Positions 17,223 through 25,650 of a stretch of 64,000 nucleotides of DNA are shown here, one piece after another (position 1 is the first letter of the stretch; each line of letters starts with the position of its first letter). The DNA is taken from positions 616,835-680,834 of the forward strand of contig NZ_FOFD01000002.1 of NCBI RefSeq assembly GCF_900110865.1, given 5' to 3'. The notes beneath the pieces were generated by a model. That model saw only the letters and a list, made by a program, of their open reading frames with translations. It was not told where the DNA came from and did no database searches. Source of the DNA: Natrinema salaciae. GTDB lineage: Archaea; Halobacteriota; Halobacteria; Halobacteriales; Natrialbaceae. Made by a program: the position numbers and the translations under genes.

Positions 17223-17325
17223 ACTGTCGCTTCCGCGGTCGTCGCCGTAAGCGTGCTGGTCGATTCGGCGGCGAGGATAAGTTTCAAGACGAGAGGGTGT
17301 GAGCTATGGACAAGCGGTGAATCGC

Positions 17326-18087
17326 GTGAGCAAGAAAAACGTCGCCAGCGACGTGGGAACGGGGACGACGACCGAGAGCGACGACGAGGGGGGCCGTGTG
17401 ATCGATATCGGCATTACCGTCGACGTGAGCGACGACGGGGAGGCGGCCGTCGACGGCACTACTGTCGAACTCGCGTTCGACGAGGGCGAGACGGAACCGT
17501 TCGAGGCGGCCGCCGAGTCCGACGCCGAACTCGATGCGCCGGTCGATCCCGACGAGCAAGCGGTGCTCGAGGCCGCCGAGATCGATCCCGACGAGCAAGC
17601 GGTGCTCGAGGCCGCCGAGATCGATCCCGACGCGGTCGCCGACAAGGAGTACTCCTATCGGATGCTGCTGGATCGGGGCGTCGACGAAACGATCGCGGCC
17701 ACGCTCCGCCGGCGATTCTCCCTGCCCTGGTCGTTCGAGAGCGACGGCGACCTCGACCGGCGCTCGAACGAGGTGCGCGGGCTCGGCGACGCCGAACGGG
17801 AGTGGATCGCCGTCAGCGGCGACGAGGACTGGCAGACCTTCGAGTACGAGCATTCGGAACCCATCGCGGTCGGACGAGAGCGCCCCTCGGAGCGGCCGTA
17901 TCCCAGACCGACGCCGGTGACGGCGGTCACGGGGGTCGGCCCCGACGACGCCGACGCGCTGGCCGACGCCGGCATCCGCTCGGCGGAGCGGCTAGCGACG
18001 GTCGACGCGATGGCGGTCGCCAACGCCCTCGATTTGAACGTCCTGCACGTCCGGACGTGGCGACACAACGCGCGCGAACTGCTCTAA
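17326..18087 (+). CDS. Helix-hairpin-helix protein (DUF7409-like)
   Basis: 253 residues from the GTG at 17326; GTGs at 17299 and 17317 are alternatives. The N-terminal 110 residues are acidic and contain a perfect duplicated 13-residue unit (DPDEQAVLEAAEI twice, about residues 74-99). Residues about 105-130 form an RNA polymerase-alpha-like helical segment (YRMLLDRGVDETIAATLRRR). The C-terminal 50 residues are a helix-hairpin-helix DNA-binding motif (AVTGVGPDDADALADAGIRS then AERLATVDAMAVANALDL). A nucleic-acid role is therefore likely, but the exact function is unknown. Confidence 0.72.
   Translation: MSKKNVASDVGTGTTTESDDEGGRVIDIGITVDVSDDGEAAVDGTTVELAFDEGETEPFEAAAESDAELDAPVDPDEQAVLEAAEIDPDEQAVLEAAEIDPDAVADKEYSYRMLLDRGVDETIAATLRRRFSLPWSFESDGDLDRRSNEVRGLGDAEREWIAVSGDEDWQTFEYEHSEPIAVGRERPSERPYPRPTPVTAVTGVGPDDADALADAGIRSAERLATVDAMAVANALDLNVLHVRTWRHNARELL
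17545..17622. repeat. Perfect 39-base tandem duplication inside the helix-hairpin-helix gene
   Basis: Units 17545-17583 and 17584-17622 are identical and in frame, adding 13 residues. Perfect identity, including third codon positions, points to a recent slippage or unequal-crossover event. Confidence 0.9.
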
Positions 18088-18269
18088 CTGCTGCGTCGTC
18101 GCGCGGCTATCGACTCGAGCCGCCGTGCGTCCGGCCTCGACCGACGAACGAACCGGATCGAATCCCGGCCCGAACTGGAGATCCGTCGACTCGAGACGAC
18201 GATCCGTCCCCGATCCCATCCCAACTTACTACTTTTGTACGTAATTTCGATAATCAGGACCATCAGAGA

Positions 18270-18275
18270 TTTATA
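18270..18275 (+). promoter_or_regulatory. TATA box of the aldolase gene
   Basis: TTTATA ends 24 bases before the ATG at 18300. In haloarchaea transcription starts about 24-26 bases after the box centre, so the mRNA is likely leaderless. It is preceded by the AT-rich stretch TACGTAATTTCGATAATC at 18238-18255. Confidence 0.6.
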
Positions 18276-18299
18276 GCGACCCGTTGGACCGTCTTACAG

Positions 18300-19094
18300 A
18301 TGATTCCGATCGACGACTCTCCGATCGTTCGCGACGGCAAGTCACTGATTCTGGCGATGGACCACGGGCTCGAGCACGGTCCCGTCGACTTCGAGGAAGT
18401 ACCGGAGAAACTCGATCCGGCGACGGTCTTCGAGACGGCCACCCACGACGCCGTCACCTCGATGGCCGTCCAGAAGGGAATCGCGGAGGGGTACTACCCC
18501 AGCTACGAGGACGACGTCAACCTCCTCCTGAAGCTCAACGGCACGTCGAACATGTGGATGGGCGAACCCGACTCCGCGATCAACTGCTCGGTCGACTACG
18601 CGGCCGAGATCGGGGCCGACGCGGTCGGCTTTACCGTGTATAGTGGTTCGAACCACGAGGTCGAGATGTACGAGGAGTTCCGGCGGGTTCACGAGCAGGC
18701 CCGCGAGTACGACCTCCCCGTCGTCATGTGGTCGTACCCGCGCGGACAGGGACTGAAAAACGACACCAAGCCGAGCACGATCTCCTACGCGACCCGCATC
18801 GCCCTCGAGGTCGGTGCCGACATCGCGAAGGTCAAGTATCCCGGCAGCCCCGAGGCCATGGAACACGCCTGCGCGGCGGCAGGCGACATGATGGTCGTCA
18901 TGAGCGGCGGCTCCAAGACCTCCGACTACGACTTCCTCTCGACCGTCGAGGCCGCCGTCAACGCCGGCGCGAGCGGACTCGCGGTCGGCCGCAACGTCTG
19001 GCAGCGCGAGAATCCGACCCGAATTCTCGACGCGCTCGAGGAGGTCATCTACGAGGAGGCGACCGCCGACGCCGCGCTCGAGGCCACCGAATAG
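18300..19094 (+). CDS. fba: Class I fructose-bisphosphate aldolase (DhnA type)
   Basis: 264 residues. The true ATG is at 18300; a much longer open frame on this strand is only a fusion with shadow sequence. It has the archaeal-type class I aldolase pattern: SLILAMDHGLEHGPVDFEEV, GFTVYSGSNHEVEMYEEFRR, LPVVMWSYPRGQGLKNDTKP, the Schiff-base lysine region IAKVKYPGSPEAMEHA (Lys177 or Lys179), and the phosphate loop MSGGSKTSDYDFLSTVEAA. It splits fructose 1,6-bisphosphate or condenses the trioses. Fructose-bisphosphatase starts one base after its stop, so the operon runs in the gluconeogenic direction. Confidence 0.93.
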   Translation: MIPIDDSPIVRDGKSLILAMDHGLEHGPVDFEEVPEKLDPATVFETATHDAVTSMAVQKGIAEGYYPSYEDDVNLLLKLNGTSNMWMGEPDSAINCSVDYAAEIGADAVGFTVYSGSNHEVEMYEEFRRVHEQAREYDLPVVMWSYPRGQGLKNDTKPSTISYATRIALEVGADIAKVKYPGSPEAMEHACAAAGDMMVVMSGGSKTSDYDFLSTVEAAVNAGASGLAVGRNVWQRENPTRILDALEEVIYEEATADAALEATE

Positions 19095-19095
19095 G

Positions 19096-19965
19096 ATGAC
19101 GGTCTCCGACCCAGTCGTCGAGGCCGTCGTGGCGACGATCGGTCGCTCGGCGACCGAGATCCGACAGGGACTGATCGGCCGCCGCGGGACGGTCGCCGAG
19201 GAGAACCCGAGCGGCGAGACGCAGGCCGAAGCCGACGTCTGGGCCGACGAGGTGCTCGGCGATCGGATCGCCGGAATCGACGGCGTCGGCCAGTACGCCA
19301 GCGAGGAGCGCGCCACGGTCGTCGACTGCGGCGACGACCCCGCGTCGTCGGCGGCGTACGCCGTCGCCGTCGACCCCCTCGACGGCTCGTCGAACCTCAA
19401 ATCCAACAACACGATGGGGACGATCTTCGGCGTCTACGACGCCGCGCTCCCCGCTCGCGGTGACACGCTCGTCGCCGCGGGGTTCGTCCTCTACGGCCCG
19501 ATCACGACGATGGTGATCGCGACCGACGAGACCGTCACCGAGTACGAACTGTCCGGCGGCGAGCGGACGGTTATCGAACGCGATCTCACCCTCCCCGCGG
19601 ACCCGGTCGTCTACGGGTTCGGCGGTCGCGTCCCCGACTGGCCCGACGACTTCCGCGAGTACGCCCGCGAGATCGAGTCGGAGCTCAAGCTCCGCTACGG
19701 CGGCGCGCTGATCGGGGACGTCAATCAGGTGCTCACCTACGGCGGCACGTTCGGCTACCCCGCACTCGAGTCCCGGCCCGAGGGCAAGCTCCGGCTCCAG
19801 TTCGAGGGGAACCCGATCGGCTACGTCGTCGAGCGGGCCGGCGGGCGATCCTCGAACGGTACCCAGTCGCTGCTCGCCGTCGAGCCCGACGCCCTCCACG
19901 AGCGCACGCCGCTCCACGTCGGCACCGACGCGTTGATCGACCGGCTCGAGGCGACGCTCGCGTAG
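19096..19965 (+). CDS. fbp: Class I fructose-1,6-bisphosphatase
   Basis: 289 residues. The metal site YAVAVDPLDGSSNLKSNNTM (residues 88-107) is the class I FBPase signature, and the C-terminal part keeps the substrate pattern LKLRYGGALIGDVNQVLTYG. It hydrolyses fructose 1,6-bisphosphate to fructose 6-phosphate, the committed step of gluconeogenesis. It follows the aldolase gene with a one-base gap, so the two are certainly co-transcribed. Confidence 0.93.
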   Translation: MTVSDPVVEAVVATIGRSATEIRQGLIGRRGTVAEENPSGETQAEADVWADEVLGDRIAGIDGVGQYASEERATVVDCGDDPASSAAYAVAVDPLDGSSNLKSNNTMGTIFGVYDAALPARGDTLVAAGFVLYGPITTMVIATDETVTEYELSGGERTVIERDLTLPADPVVYGFGGRVPDWPDDFREYAREIESELKLRYGGALIGDVNQVLTYGGTFGYPALESRPEGKLRLQFEGNPIGYVVERAGGRSSNGTQSLLAVEPDALHERTPLHVGTDALIDRLEATLA

Positions 19966-20049
19966 CGGACGGCCACGGGCCGCAGGCCGCGAGTCGCGGG
20001 CTGCGTGACGCCGGGGACGTTCGAGTTCGGGTTCGGTTCCGGTTCGAGT

Positions 20050-20298
20050 TCAGTCGTCGCTCCCGCGGAACCAGGCGGCCGTCACGGTGACGTACAGCGC
20101 GACGCCGACGATCAGCGCGCCGTAAAAGACCCATCGCGGCCAGCTCGTCTCGAGGAACAGCAGCGTCAGGAAGAGGACCCACAGCGAGACCGCGACCAGG
20201 TCGAGGAGAAGCCGGATTCCACCGCTGACGACTGCTCCGACGGTGCGACGCGCGCGTCCGGCTTCGGTTCTCGTGGAACGGGTTCTGTCGTCGCTCAT
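20050..20298 (-). CDS. Small two-helix membrane protein
   Basis: 82 residues from the ATG at 20296-20298. An Arg-rich N-terminus is followed by two membrane segments (LLLDLVAVSLWVLFLTLLFL and VFYGALIVGVALYVTVTAAW). It lies 5 bases downstream of the protease-like gene on the same strand and is probably co-transcribed with it. I recall a haloarchaeal DUF of this shape (DUF8119-like) but no function. Confidence 0.7.
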   Translation of the reverse strand: MSDDRTRSTRTEAGRARRTVGAVVSGGIRLLLDLVAVSLWVLFLTLLFLETSWPRWVFYGALIVGVALYVTVTAAWFRGSDD

Positions 20299-20303
20299 TC
20301 GTC

Positions 20304-21476
20304 TCAGAAGTGATAGCCGTGTTTCTCGGTCAGTCGATAGGCGCCGACGCCCCAGACGTAGCTCTGTCCGGGCCACCAGGTGCGGGCGTTGTTGAATCCC
20401 GCGACGAGCACGTCCTCCTCTTCGCCCTGCGGGTCGCTGTGGTAGCTCACCGAGCCGCTGTCGCCGTCGGTCAGATCCATCTCGCCGCCCCAGCGGATCT
20501 GCCCGCGGCGGCAGAAGTCGTCGGTGAAGCAGGTGACTGCATCGATACCCTGAATTCTCCCCGTGGTATGGCCGCTCAGGGCACCGACCTTCTCGAGTTC
20601 CTCGCCGCGGGCGACGAGATCCGCGAGGCCGAACCGGGTGAACTGGCCGCAAACGCGGGGACTCGACGGCGCGTCGATCCTGCTCGCCGGTTCGACCCAA
20701 CTGTTTGGCTCGACGGCGGCGACGTCTTCGAGGGGATGATAGTGAACGACCGTCCCGAGTTCGAGCGGGTCGGTGTCCTGGCGCGGCAAGAACAGCGCGT
20801 CGTCGGTCGAGTCGTGTCTCTCCCCGAAGGCGTGGTCCGCCGTCACGAAGAACTGCCGCTGCCCGTCGGGATGGTACAGTGCGGGTCCGAGCGTCGCCAT
20901 ACTCGTCGGTGTTTCACAGGCCACGCCGCTCGGAACGGGGCCGTCCGAGGTGGCGTCGGCGAATCGCGGCTCTCGGGATTCGGGCCCTTCCTGAATCTCT
21001 TCGACGTCGATGATGGTCTCGGTATCGATATCGATCCCCTCGGCGACGTCGGTGACCATGTCGACCAGGGAGTGGCCGTCGCTCGAGACGCCGACGGAGA
21101 CGGTCGCCGTGCTGCTCTCGTAGTCACCGGGGATGACTGCGCTGCCGAGGTACCCCGTAAAGGCGACCCGAGCCAGCAGTTCGTTCAGTTCGAACGCCTT
21201 CGTGACGGCAGCGTACCACTCGGCGGGGACGTGTCGCGTTCGTTCTCGGATCGACCACGGATCGGCGGGATCGTCCCTAACGAGCGCGGTGACGACGGGG
21301 ACCTCGCCGTCGTCTGCCGCGAGGAAGTCGTCGACGCCGAGCCACTGGGCCATCCCGACGGCGAAGCCGCCGCTGACGAGGGTCCGAACGAACTCTCGCC
21401 GGTCCATCCCCGTCTCGACTCGATCGCGAAGCGTCGCGAGTCGCTGGACGACCCGCTCGGTCTGTGACTCCGACAT
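20304..21476 (-). CDS. Putative Tat-exported chymotrypsin-fold serine protease
   Basis: 390 residues from the ATG at 21474-21476. A twin-arginine signal is visible (DRREFVRTLVSGGFAVGMAQ, residues 25-44). The C-terminal half has a plausible trypsin-type triad in the right order and spacing: His215 in FFVTADHAFG, Asp251 in HYHPLEDVAAVEPN, and Ser340 in MDLTDGDSGSVSY. Cys186, Cys276, Cys316 and Cys322 could form disulfides. An N-terminal domain of about 150 residues (LARVAFTGYLGSAVIPGDYE) precedes it. The protease call rests on motifs; I know no experimental member. The longer upstream open frame has no support. Confidence 0.6.
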   Translation of the reverse strand: MSESQTERVVQRLATLRDRVETGMDRREFVRTLVSGGFAVGMAQWLGVDDFLAADDGEVPVVTALVRDDPADPWSIRERTRHVPAEWYAAVTKAFELNELLARVAFTGYLGSAVIPGDYESSTATVSVGVSSDGHSLVDMVTDVAEGIDIDTETIIDVEEIQEGPESREPRFADATSDGPVPSGVACETPTSMATLGPALYHPDGQRQFFVTADHAFGERHDSTDDALFLPRQDTDPLELGTVVHYHPLEDVAAVEPNSWVEPASRIDAPSSPRVCGQFTRFGLADLVARGEELEKVGALSGHTTGRIQGIDAVTCFTDDFCRRGQIRWGGEMDLTDGDSGSVSYHSDPQGEEEDVLVAGFNNARTWWPGQSYVWGVGAYRLTEKHGYHF

Positions 21477-21991
21477 ACGCCGACTCTGCTGTTCGATCGC
21501 TGTGCTCCCCGTTCCGCCAACGGCTCTGTATACGGACACGGGATCGTAACCGTCACAACCAACGGCAAAATGGACGAAAGCGGTTCTGCCTGCAACTGCC
21601 GTCGAAGATACCGGGGCCATCAGTTGACGGATTCGATACTCTTTCGTCAGCGGCCGCAACGACGGCACTCGCCCCACGAGATGGCCATTCCCGATAGCGA
21701 TACCCGACATAATGACTGCACGACTGAACGCGAGCCTTCGTGTCACGAGCCCGGTCAGTAGGAGCTGTCTCCGTGCTGGTGACCACGGAGGCAGAACGCA
21801 CTCTCGATCGGCTCGCGCCGCGCCCGCGACGAACCTCCTCATCCCTCGCGGCGAGCTCCAACGATCGGTTCGGCGCGACCCGTTCTCTCCTCTCCTCTGT
21901 GTGGTCGACGCTCGATGCCACCGTGGCTGACTGGCTCGAGCGGTCACGTCTCGGGGAAAACGGTATTTGATCGCCCGACAGAGGCAGTAGC
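21477..21991. other. 515-base intergenic region without a convincing gene
   Basis: It separates the divergent protease-like and acyl-CoA carboxylase genes. Short frames exist on both strands but all have poor composition and no family features. The segment just before 21992 (GGGGAAAACGGTATTTGATC) is AT-richer and may be the carboxylase promoter. Confidence 0.5.
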
Positions 21992-23788
21992 ATGCGAGTC
22001 CGTATTGCGGCCAGTGCCGACGACGACGAGGCTGCGGCGATTGCGGCCGCACTCGCCGATCACACCGGCGAGACGGTCGAGGTATATCTCGGTGACGATG
22101 GGGAGCCGACCGCCGTACACGAACTCGAGCGGAAGGCCGGCGGCGGGTCGAACGCCGGCGTCGGGGACGACCCGTCGGCGTCCGAGACCGGCGGGGACGA
22201 CCTCGAGCCGACGGCATGCGAGCAGCGATTGCGGGAGGAGATCGCCGACATCCTCGAGGGCGGCCCCAGGAAGTACAGGGACCAGCTGCCCGAGCAGGGG
22301 AAACTGTTCGTCCGGGATCGGCTCGAGCTGTGGTTTTCCGGCGCGGACAGCGAGTTACACTTCGAGGACGGCAAGTTCGCCGCGTTCGACGAGTGGCATC
22401 CGGACGGAACGAACCCCGACGAGGAGACCGACGACCGGCTCCCGGCGGACGGGCTCATCACGGCCGCGGCCACGTTCGAAGGGCGGGACGTCCACGTCAT
22501 GGCCAACGATTACACCGTCAAGCGGGGCAGCATGGCCGCCAAGGGCGTCGAGAAATTCCTGCGGATGCAACAGCGCGCGCTCAAAACCGGTCGACCGGTG
22601 TTCTACCTGATGGACTCGTCGGGCGGTCGGATCGATCAGCAGACCGGCTTCTTCGCCAATCGCGAGGGGATCGGGAAGTACTACTACAACCACTCGATGC
22701 TCTCCGGCCGGGTGCCCCAGATCTGCGTTCTCTACGGCCCCTCCATCGCCGGGGCCGCCTACACGCCGGTCTTCGCGGACTTCACGATCATGGTCGAGGG
22801 GATGTCCGCGATGGCGATCGCCTCGCCGCGGATGGTTCGGATGGTCACCGGCGAGGAGATCGACCTGCAGGAACTCGGGGGACCGCAGGTCCACATGCGC
22901 GAGTCGGGTTCGGCGGACCTGATCGCCGAGGACGAGGACCACGCCCGCGAACTCGTCGCGCAGTTGCTCACCTACCTGCCGGACAACGCGGACGAGAAAC
23001 CGCCGAAGCGGGACCCCAACGCGCCGGCGAACCCCCCCGCAGGGATCGACGCCGTCGTCCCCCAGCGACCCGATCGGGGGTACGACATGACCGACGTCAT
23101 CGATCGGATCGTCGACGAAGGGTCGTACTTCGAGTTACGGCCCGATTACGGGCGCGAGATCGTCACGGCGTACGCCCGGATCGGCGGCCGCCCGGTCGGT
23201 ATCGTCGCCAACCAGCCCGCCCACCGCGCCGGTGCGATCTTCCCCGACGCGGCCGAGAAGGCCGCCGAGTTCATCTGGAAGTCGGACGCGTTCAACATCC
23301 CCTTACTCTACCTCTGTGACACTCCCGGCTTCATGGCCGGCTCGCAGGTCGAGAAAGACGGCATCTTGGAGCAGGGCAAGAAGATGATCTACGCGACCTC
23401 GTCGGCCACGGTCCCGAAACAGACCGTCGTCGTCCGCAAGGCCTACGGCGCGGGCATCTACGCGATGGGCGGTCCCGCCTACGATCCCGAGAGCGTCATC
23501 GGGCTGCCGTCGGGCGAAATCGCCATCATGGGGCCGGAAGCGGCGATCAACGCCGTCTACGCGCGCAAGCTCGCCGAGATCGACGATCCCGACGAACGCG
23601 AACGGATGGAACGGGTGCTCCGGGAGGAGTACCGCGAAGATATCGACGTCCACCGGATGGCCAGCGAAGTCGTTATCGACGAGATCGTCCCGCCGAGCAC
23701 GCTGCGCGAGGAACTGGCCGCCCGCTTCGACTTCTACGCCGATATCGAGAAGTCCCTGCCGGACAAGAAACACGGAACGATTCTGTGA
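21992..23788 (+). CDS. Acyl-CoA (propionyl/methylmalonyl) carboxylase carboxyltransferase subunit, N-terminally extended
   Basis: 598 residues. Residues about 85-598 form the carboxyltransferase with both crotonase-like halves (GRPVFYLMDSSGGRIDQQTG, QICVLYGPSIAGAAYTPVFA, PLLYLCDTPGFMAGSQVEKD, VVRKAYGAGIYAMGGPAYDP). It transfers CO2 from carboxybiotin to an acyl-CoA. Residues 1-75 are an added acidic segment whose first 35 residues (DDDEAAAIAAALADHTGETV) resemble the separate small PccX/epsilon subunit of haloarchaeal and actinobacterial carboxylases. No biotin carboxylase gene is adjacent; it must be elsewhere. The acyl specificity is uncertain. Confidence 0.88.
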   Translation: MRVRIAASADDDEAAAIAAALADHTGETVEVYLGDDGEPTAVHELERKAGGGSNAGVGDDPSASETGGDDLEPTACEQRLREEIADILEGGPRKYRDQLPEQGKLFVRDRLELWFSGADSELHFEDGKFAAFDEWHPDGTNPDEETDDRLPADGLITAAATFEGRDVHVMANDYTVKRGSMAAKGVEKFLRMQQRALKTGRPVFYLMDSSGGRIDQQTGFFANREGIGKYYYNHSMLSGRVPQICVLYGPSIAGAAYTPVFADFTIMVEGMSAMAIASPRMVRMVTGEEIDLQELGGPQVHMRESGSADLIAEDEDHARELVAQLLTYLPDNADEKPPKRDPNAPANPPAGIDAVVPQRPDRGYDMTDVIDRIVDEGSYFELRPDYGREIVTAYARIGGRPVGIVANQPAHRAGAIFPDAAEKAAEFIWKSDAFNIPLLYLCDTPGFMAGSQVEKDGILEQGKKMIYATSSATVPKQTVVVRKAYGAGIYAMGGPAYDPESVIGLPSGEIAIMGPEAAINAVYARKLAEIDDPDERERMERVLREEYREDIDVHRMASEVVIDEIVPPSTLREELAARFDFYADIEKSLPDKKHGTIL

Positions 23789-23901
23789 GCGTCGCCCGCC
23801 GCTGTGCGCCGTGAGCTCCGCACGCTCGTTTGCTACTCGCCCGCAGCCAGTTACGACCCCTTAACGAGGACGACGTTTCCCATACGGCTGTCATAACAAT
23901 A

Positions 23902-23975
23902 CCCCGCCTGCTGGAACCGGAGCGTGCTCCCGGTGGCACGACGAGCGACGATCCGGTTCGATTCCGGCGGGGAGC
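23902..23975 (+). promoter_or_regulatory. Possible alternative RNA structures masking the Shine-Dalgarno site of the DUF5658-like gene
   Basis: The ribosome-binding run GGGGAG (23969-23974) sits just before the ATG at 23978. Upstream CCCCGCC (23902-23908) can pair perfectly with GGCGGGG (23966-23972), and GCTCCC (23926-23931) can pair with GGGAGC (23970-23975). GCTCC can instead pair with the closer GGAGC (23919-23923). These pairings are mutually exclusive. It is seen on paper only; no folding was run. Confidence 0.35.
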
Positions 23976-23977
23976 CT

Positions 23978-24328
23978 ATGAGTTCCGAGAACGCCACCCT
24001 CCATCATCGTCTCCCCGGCGACGTGACGGCCGTCGACCTCGAGCGGCTGTGCTGGATGCTCGTGGCCGTCGCCCTGCTGGCCGACGTCGTGACGACGTTC
24101 GTCGGCCTCCAGGTCGGACTGGCAGAATCGAACCCGGCCGCCCGCGGCGCGATCGAGGGCTACGGCGTGGCCGGGATGCTCGCCCTCAAGGCGTTCGCCG
24201 TCGGCATCGGCCTCGTCGGTCGACTCCTCCTCGAGCCGGAGTATCGACCGATCGTCCCGGTCGGACTCGCGGTCCCGTGGCTCGCCGCGGCGATCCTCAA
24301 CCTCTACACGATTTCGACGGTCGTCTAA
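23978..24328 (+). CDS. Small membrane protein (DUF5658-like)
   Basis: 116 residues from the ATG at 23978, preferred because of the GGGGAG run 4-9 bases upstream. It has three or four hydrophobic segments (LCWMLVAVALLADVVTTFVG, GMLALKAFAVGIGLVGRLLL, VGLAVPWLAAAILNLYTIST) with the typical motif ADVVTTFVGLQVGLAESNPAA of the haloarchaeal DUF5658 group. It converges with the PH-domain gene. Function unknown. Confidence 0.78.
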   Translation: MSSENATLHHRLPGDVTAVDLERLCWMLVAVALLADVVTTFVGLQVGLAESNPAARGAIEGYGVAGMLALKAFAVGIGLVGRLLLEPEYRPIVPVGLAVPWLAAAILNLYTISTVV

Positions 24329-24362
24329 CCGGGCCGGACGCGCTCGACCGCGACCGCGTCGA

Positions 24363-24998
24363 TTACGGACGCTCGAGGCGCTGTCGCCACGCTCGGACCT
24401 CGTCGAGGACCGTGTCCCACTGGTCGCGTCCGCCGGGGATTTCGGCCCCGGTCAGGCGCTCGCGCTCGGCCTCGAGCCGATCGCGAACTCGACCCGGGTC
24501 TTCGACGTTCCAGAACCTGATCTCGGTGCCGCTGGCGGTCTCGAGCGTGACGGTCCCGTAGCCGACGATCCGTCCGATCGGATCCTGTTCGACGGTCGTG
24601 TTCTGAATTCGCTCGAGGGAGACGGTTCGAACGGTCCGTCCGAAGACGCCGTGCCGCGTCGCGGCGACCGCGTTCGTGACGACGAACGCCGTCCGGGAGA
24701 CGCGGGCATACTGCCACAGCGCCGGTGCGACGGCGATCGGGAGGCCGACGGCGGCGAGGATCGGCAGCGCGTCGACGGCGATCGCGGCAACCAGGACTGT
24801 CGTTCCGACGAGCGCGAACGCGACCCACGGCAGCACGGTCTGGATTCGCGGCCCGCCCCGCCAGCGGATTCGTTCGTCTGCCGCAAGGGGGAGCCACGAC
24901 GGCTCGGACACGACCCCCTGCGCGGGCTGCCCGCCGTCTGGCTCTGTCGCAGTCTCGACCGATTCCGAGCCGCGCTCAGACGGACTGGTCCTCGTCAT
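24363..24998 (-). CDS. PH-domain (bPH2/YdbS-like) membrane protein
   Basis: 211 residues. An acidic N-terminus is followed by ADERIRWRGGPRIQTVLPWV, two membrane helices, and a bacterial PH domain of the YdbS/YdbT type (FVVTNAVAATRHGVFGRTVR, then VSLERIQNTTVEQDPIGRIV and YGTVTLETASGTEIRFWNVE). It is a paralogue of the gene immediately upstream (ADEEILWAGGPDRRTLIPAF), and their ends overlap by 23 bases, so they are co-expressed and may form a hetero-oligomer. Such proteins sit in the cytoplasmic membrane; their role is poorly known. Confidence 0.8.
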   Translation of the reverse strand: MTRTSPSERGSESVETATEPDGGQPAQGVVSEPSWLPLAADERIRWRGGPRIQTVLPWVAFALVGTTVLVAAIAVDALPILAAVGLPIAVAPALWQYARVSRTAFVVTNAVAATRHGVFGRTVRTVSLERIQNTTVEQDPIGRIVGYGTVTLETASGTEIRFWNVEDPGRVRDRLEAERERLTGAEIPGGRDQWDTVLDEVRAWRQRLERP

Positions 24999-25650
24999 AC
25001 TCGTAGGAGTGCCGATCGGTGGCCTCGCGGTCGGTCGGTTCGGTGGAGCGGTCGGCCGTCGGCCGATCGCCCTCGTCACGCGGCTGGCCGGTCGGTCCGT
25101 CCTCGACGGCCGCCCGAATCGCCCGGAGTTCGGTCAGGATCTCCTCGAGGACGTCGGCTTTCGTCCGATCGTCGGCGGACTCGCCGCGCTCGCGGTTGAT
25201 CCGTTCGCTGATCCGCTGCTGGAGATCCTTCGGGTCGGGTACCGAGTTGAACGCCATCTCGACGCCGGAGCCGCCGGCGGTGCTGACTTCGACGGTCCCA
25301 TAGCCGAAGTGGGTGCCCAGCGCGGTCTGACTGTACGAGATGTCCTGGACCTTCTCGTGTTCGATCCGCTTGACGTCCCGCGAGAGCACGCCGGTTTTCT
25401 TGTACAGGGCACGAGTCGTCACGACGTAGTGGGTGTTCGTCACGCGAAGATACTCGCTGACGACGATGACGAGCCCGATCAGGACGATCGAGAGCGGGAT
25501 CCCGATCGCGAACGCCGGAATGAGCGTTCGTCGATCCGGGCCGCCGGCCCAGAGGATCTCCTCGTCGGCGTCCAGCGAGAGCCACTCGAGGTCGGCGTCG
25601 GCGTCGATGTCAGTTTCGACGTCCGCGATATCGGTGCTCACGGCGATCAC
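24976..25650 (-). CDS. PH-domain (bPH2/YdbS-like) membrane protein
   Basis: 224 residues from the GTG at 25648-25650; another GTG at 25641 is possible. The layout is ADEEILWAGGPDRRTLIPAF, a two-helix membrane hairpin, then the PH domain (THYVVTTRALYKKTGVLSRD, VQDISYSQTALGTHFGYGTV). A charged C-terminal helix and disordered tail follow (RINRERGESADDRTKADVLE). The start overlaps the stop of the MaoC gene by four bases (GTGA). It is paralogous to the downstream gene. Confidence 0.82.
   Translation of the reverse strand: MIAVSTDIADVETDIDADADLEWLSLDADEEILWAGGPDRRTLIPAFAIGIPLSIVLIGLVIVVSEYLRVTNTHYVVTTRALYKKTGVLSRDVKRIEHEKVQDISYSQTALGTHFGYGTVEVSTAGGSGVEMAFNSVPDPKDLQQRISERINRERGESADDRTKADVLEEILTELRAIRAAVEDGPTGQPRDEGDRPTADRSTEPTDREATDRHSYEYDEDQSV

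Noticed and set aside
16473-18299. Very long plus-strand frame fused to the aldolase
   Set aside because: The first 600 codons are antisense to the 3-hydroxyacyl-CoA dehydrogenase and out of frame with the helix-hairpin-helix gene. The aldolase begins at 18300, with a TATA box at 18270.
21553-21993. 146-codon minus-strand frame in the spacer before the carboxylase
   Set aside because: Arg/Ser-rich product, no start signal and no recognisable feature. It is probably open by chance in GC-rich DNA.
23902-23975. tRNA gene before the DUF5658-like gene
   Set aside because: GGTTCGATTCC looks like a T-loop, and CCCCGCC can pair with GGCGGGG. But the T-stem, anticodon arm and spacing do not fit a cloverleaf, and the distance is wrong for either possible acceptor stem.
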